NCBI GenBank assembly: GCA_047619485.1
Contig: JBLHKE010000387.1
Coordinates: 1 to 7,287, forward strand
Origin: JBLHKE01 sp047619485
Lineage (GTDB): Bacteria > Verrucomicrobiota > Verrucomicrobiia > Verrucomicrobiales > DEV007
Length of the DNA stretch: 7,287 nucleotides
Direction: 5' to 3'
The notes beneath the pieces were generated by a model that worked only from the letters and a program-made list of their open reading frames with translations, had not been told where the DNA came from and did not search any database. Positions 4,992 through 7,287 of this stretch are shown piece by piece; within the stretch, counting starts at the first letter, position 1, and each line of letters opens with the position of its first letter. The position numbers and the translations under genes were made by a program.

Positions 4992-6065
4992 ATGCAACGC
5001 CATCGCCCACATAGAGACTCCCGCCCGCCCGCATCGCCACCAGGAGCGCTCGTCCACGTCGGCGAGGCGCGCGTCGAAACCATGGAAGTCGAGTGCCTGC
5101 GCTACGACGATAGCCACGTCGAAAAAATCACCACCACAGAGGTAGCCGAATGCCTCAAGCAAGTGCACGGATCCGATGGCAAACGTCTGTGGCTGCGGGT
5201 CATCGGCCTGCACGAGGCCGAGAAGATCGGCGAGCTACTCACCCCGCTCGGTATCCACCCGCTCACCCAGGAAGACGTCCTCAACACCAACCACCGGGCG
5301 AAGATCGAAGACCTCGGCGAGCAACTCTACATCACGCTGAAAAGTTTCGTCCACTCCGAAGACAACGAGCGCTTCGAGACTGAACAAATCTCGATCTTCC
5401 TCATCGATGGGCTGGTCGTCACCTTTCAAGAATCAGAGACCCCACTTTTCGATCCACTCGTCCACCGCCTCGAGCACGGCTCCGGCCGCTTGCGCCGCAA
5501 CGGCAGTGACTACCTACTCTGGGGTTTGCTCGACGCCGTGGTCGACCACTACCTACTGAGCCTCTCCGCCATGGAAGCCCGCGTCGAAGAGATCGACGAA
5601 CGCCTGATGTCCGACCCGACCGGCCTCGACATCCGCTGCATCCACAGCCTCAAAGCCGAAGTTTTGCAGATGCAACGGCTCATCCGCCCATCGCGCGAAC
5701 TCGTCGGCCACCTAGAGCGCGGCGAGTCACCGCTAGTCTCCGAGAACAATCGCATCTACTTCCGCGACCTCTACGATCACGCCCTACGCTGCACCGAGGA
5801 CATCGACGTCCTGCGCGAGTCCATCAACGGCCTGCGCGACTACTACCTGAGCGCCGTCAGCAACCGCATGAACGAGGTGATGAAAATCCTCACCTGCCTC
5901 TCCACTATCTTCCTGCCGCTCACGTTCCTAGCCGGCATCTACGGCATGAATTTCGAATGGATGCCCGAGCTAGCCTGGAAGCCCGGCTACCCCACCCTCT
6001 GGGCCGTCTTCATCCTAGCCGCCGGCATCATGTTCTACCTCTTCCGCAAAAACAAGTGGCTCTAA
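4992..6065 (+). CDS. corA: CorA magnesium/cobalt channel
   Basis: A 357-residue inner-membrane CorA-family channel, pentameric in characterised members, that carries Mg2+ (also Co2+ and Ni2+) into the cytoplasm. The N-terminal SPPGALVHVGEARVE (15-29) is the usual opening of the Thermotoga-type CorA cytoplasmic domain, which supports the start at 4992. TQEDVLNTNHRAKIEDLGEQLYITLK (92-117) is a conserved block, and EQISIFLIDGLVVTFQE (131-147) forms the core strands. A long acidic helical stalk (about 185-295) follows. TM1 (about 298-317) ends in the YGMNF signature (317-321), whose GMN forms the periplasmic selectivity filter. The loop EWMPELAWKPGYP (322-334) precedes TM2 (about 335-351), and the protein ends in basic RKNKWL, as the family does. 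Length and motifs are complete, with no sign of damage. The gene diverges from the methyltransferase gene over 32 bases. Confidence 0.96.
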   Translation: MQRHRPHRDSRPPASPPGALVHVGEARVETMEVECLRYDDSHVEKITTTEVAECLKQVHGSDGKRLWLRVIGLHEAEKIGELLTPLGIHPLTQEDVLNTNHRAKIEDLGEQLYITLKSFVHSEDNERFETEQISIFLIDGLVVTFQESETPLFDPLVHRLEHGSGRLRRNGSDYLLWGLLDAVVDHYLLSLSAMEARVEEIDERLMSDPTGLDIRCIHSLKAEVLQMQRLIRPSRELVGHLERGESPLVSENNRIYFRDLYDHALRCTEDIDVLRESINGLRDYYLSAVSNRMNEVMKILTCLSTIFLPLTFLAGIYGMNFEWMPELAWKPGYPTLWAVFILAAGIMFYLFRKNKWL

Positions 6066-6069
6066 CGGA

Positions 6070-6146
6070 GGGCGGACACTCATGTCTGCTCGATTTCCGT
6101 CGAGCAGCAGGCTCCTCCCGCGTAATTCGGACACTTCTGTCCGCCC
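6070..6146. repeat. REP-like palindromic repeat, copy 2 (long form)
   Basis: GGGCGGACACTCATGTCTGC (6070-6089) is followed by the perfect arm pair CTGCTCGA (6086-6093) / TCGAGCAG (6100-6107) with a 6-base loop, then AGCAGCAGGCTC (6103-6114), and closes with the perfect hairpin CGGACA-CTTC-TGTCCG (6128-6143). The opening GGGCGGACA (6070-6078) is also the reverse complement of the closing TGTCCGCCC (6138-6146), so the whole element is bounded by inverted termini. It lies four bases after the corA stop and may act as a terminator or mRNA stabiliser. See copy 1 at 7-52 for the compensatory arm change. Confidence 0.65.
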
Positions 6147-6177
6147 AGTTGACCAACTCACCTCCACCCTCTACCCT
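6147..6177 (+). promoter_or_regulatory. Promoter with overlapping palindrome, AWL-repeat protein gene
   Basis: TTGACC (6149-6154) is five of six bases of the -35 consensus and lies exactly 17 bases from TACCCT (6172-6177), a partial -10. Six bases follow before the ATG at 6184, so the transcript would start at the start codon. The -35 sits inside the palindrome AGTTG-AC-CAACT (6147-6158), a possible operator. The 23 bases before the ATG contain no G at all, so no Shine-Dalgarno pairing is possible. Confidence 0.5.
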
Positions 6178-6183
6178 TCCCCA

Positions 6184-7155
6184 ATGAACGGTTCAAAAGT
6201 GCTCCAACTTATCGCCGTCGTCGCGCTCCTCGTCACAGCTTTCTTCATCGGCCGCAACTCGATCCAGCTTCCCGAACCAGAGGACGACGCGCCAGCTCCC
6301 CGGCGGCATCCGGTGGAGAAACTCACCGCTATCGTTTCGCCCGAACCGGAGCAGAAACCATCAACGATTCCATTTGGGAACGGCAAATCCCCAGCGGTCA
6401 CCGAGGGCAGCCGGTCCGGGGTCGAGGCAGACAGGGTTTCCAACTTCCTAGGCACCCTCGCAGACCAGATCGGTGACATCTCGGCGATGGCCGATACCAT
6501 CGCCGCCTGGATGGACTCCTACCCCGATGAGGCCATCGCCTGGCTCGCCGGCCGAGAGAATCGCGACGATGTCCTGAGCGTCATGTTCGCAGCCTGGGGA
6601 ATGGAGAACATCGAGGGTGCCCATGCCTGGCTCAAAGAAAACTCCGACATGGACGGCTACACCGCCATGGCCATCGGCCTCTCCAGCGCACTCGCTTCGG
6701 CAGGGCAGGCTGAAGAGGCGCTCGCTCTCACAGAGAACGTCGATTCCCAGATGGCCGTCGTACAGATCTGGCAGAACTCCGGCGCGCAGCTTTACGCGAT
6801 CAATCAGGACGACGTCCGCCAACGACTCGCCAGCACGGATCTCCCAATCGGTCTGCAAGAGCAGATGATTGAAAACTGGAAGTCTGAAATCAGCCAACGC
6901 GGCAAACGCAACGCGCAAAATCTCGCCTCGGTCTACAGCTCGGCTGTCGCCGCGGGTGCCAATTTCGAAGGCAAGACCAAGGTGGAGATCACAGCGGAAC
7001 TCGTCGCCGGCCTCAACGGTTCCGACAGCTTTTCCACCACCCGGTTTCAAGTTCCCAACATGACCGAACACTCCCTCCTAAAGGCGCTTGAAGACCTTGT
7101 TTTCAGCGAAGGAGGCAGCTTGAATTACAAGCCGACGGCAGAGGCCGATCGCTAA
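6184..7155 (+). CDS. Membrane-anchored AWL-repeat protein, function unknown
   Basis: A 323-residue protein. A single hydrophobic helix (about 7-22) after Lys5 predicts an N-terminal anchor or uncleaved signal, placing the rest in the periplasm. A Pro/Glu-rich spacer follows (about 28-75, including LPEPEDDAPAP and SPEPEQKPS), typical of a stalk. Residues 85-260 look all-helical. The segments 107-121 and 136-150 repeat with a period of 29: both read AAW, seven residues, A, any residue, AWL. I know Ala/Trp-rich proteins of this style from Verrucomicrobia and Planctomycetes as uncharacterised families; this is recollection, not a search result. No catalytic motif is seen. The ATG at 6184 is chosen because the upstream in-frame ATG at 6082 would translate the REP-like repeat and put 34 residues ahead of the anchor. 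A second exported protein gene follows after 29 bases. Confidence 0.78.
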   Translation: MNGSKVLQLIAVVALLVTAFFIGRNSIQLPEPEDDAPAPRRHPVEKLTAIVSPEPEQKPSTIPFGNGKSPAVTEGSRSGVEADRVSNFLGTLADQIGDISAMADTIAAWMDSYPDEAIAWLAGRENRDDVLSVMFAAWGMENIEGAHAWLKENSDMDGYTAMAIGLSSALASAGQAEEALALTENVDSQMAVVQIWQNSGAQLYAINQDDVRQRLASTDLPIGLQEQMIENWKSEISQRGKRNAQNLASVYSSAVAAGANFEGKTKVEITAELVAGLNGSDSFSTTRFQVPNMTEHSLLKALEDLVFSEGGSLNYKPTAEADR

Positions 7156-7172
7156 CCACCCCAAACCACTTT

Positions 7173-7178
7173 TACGAT
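7173..7178 (+). promoter_or_regulatory. -10-like hexamer before the last gene
   Basis: TACGAT (7173-7178) matches the -10 consensus at four of six bases and is followed by six bases before the ATG at 7185. No -35 is visible at the right distance, so this may be chance; the gene could also be read through from its upstream neighbour. Confidence 0.2.
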
Positions 7179-7184
7179 ACACCC

Positions 7185-7287
7185 ATGCGTCTCGAAATAT
7201 TCCTAACCACCTGCCTGCTCCTAGCAGGCCTGGCGGCGAGCAGCTACAGCCAGGGACTCTCCCCCAGAAAGAAAACCGCGACCATCA
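7185..7287 (+). CDS. Exported protein, N-terminal fragment cut by the window edge
   Basis: Thirty-four codons are visible from the ATG. The peptide begins MRLEIF, continues with a hydrophobic core LTTCLLLAGLAA, then SSYSQGLSPRKKTATI. This is a Sec signal peptide layout: basic Arg2, an 11-12 residue core and a small-residue cleavage region (after about SSYSQ). There is no lipobox, since the only Cys lies inside the core. The mature protein starts basic and Ser/Pro-rich, but too little is present to name a family. It follows the AWL-repeat gene by 29 bases on the same strand, so the two may share a transcript. Confidence 0.65.
   Translation, partial: MRLEIFLTTCLLLAGLAASSYSQGLSPRKKTATI

Noticed and set aside
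6082..6183. Longer start of the AWL-repeat protein (ATG 6082)
   Set aside because: Would translate the REP-like repeat and the promoter and bury the membrane anchor 34 residues further in.
6448..7071. 207-residue minus-strand open frame antisense to the AWL-repeat gene
   Set aside because: The plus-strand frame has an anchor, a stalk and exact protein repeats; the antisense frame shows nothing comparable.
1..7287. CRISPR array, tRNA, rRNA, transposase, phage or toxin-antitoxin genes
   Set aside because: No regularly spaced direct repeats, cloverleaf, rRNA-like stretch or diagnostic protein motif was seen on either strand.

Overview
The window looks like chromosomal DNA of a GC-rich bacterium, most likely a verrucomicrobium. 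This is inferred from gene content, with no database search: a single protein joining a BadF/BadG-type sugar kinase to a MurNAc-6-phosphate etherase, a very small soluble protein of a type I associate with Verrucomicrobia, and a membrane-anchored protein with Ala/Trp-rich 'AAW...AWL' helical repeats. No phage, transposase, CRISPR, rRNA or tRNA genes are visible. This is mostly ordinary housekeeping and accessory sequence, but it has unusual non-coding structure.

Layout. Bases 1-459 are non-coding. They hold one copy of a REP-like palindromic repeat (7-52), a roughly 180-base nested inverted-repeat element (66-246) and a C-rich, G-poor leader. Next come the kinase-etherase fusion (460-2262, +), a membrane-anchored ankyrin-like protein (2259-2912, -), a RimJ/RimL-type GNAT acetyltransferase (2976-3539, -), a 73-residue small protein (3617-3838, +), an RlmM-like FtsJ-fold RNA methyltransferase (3835-4959, -), a CorA Mg2+/Co2+ channel (4992-6065, +), a second, longer REP-like repeat (6070-6146), a membrane-anchored AWL-repeat protein (6184-7155, +) and the first 34 codons of an exported protein (7185 to the window edge, +).

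Organisation. The genes form convergent and divergent pairs rather than one long operon. Both convergent junctions (2259-2262 and 3835-3838) have interleaved stop codons within or beside an inverted repeat, which probably acts as a shared two-way terminator. The divergent starts are close together (3539/3617 and 4959/4992). Only the GNAT and ankyrin genes (63 bases apart, same strand) are plausible operon partners, apart from the last two genes (29 bases apart). Start codons generally lack a recognisable Shine-Dalgarno sequence. Several are preceded at 5-8 bases by a -10-like hexamer, the best being TTGACC-N17-TACCCT-N6-ATG at 6149-6186, which suggests leaderless or near-leaderless transcripts.

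Composition. The + strand is richer in C than G throughout, whichever strand carries the gene. Plus-strand genes favour C-ending codons and minus-strand genes favour G- or T-ending codons. This is the mark of strong replication-linked strand bias, with the + strand probably the lagging strand here.

Functionally the genes are not an obvious pathway. The fusion protein would recycle cell-wall MurNAc (phosphorylation, then lactyl-ether cleavage), the methyltransferase would modify RNA, CorA would take up Mg2+, and the rest are anchored or secreted proteins of unknown role.
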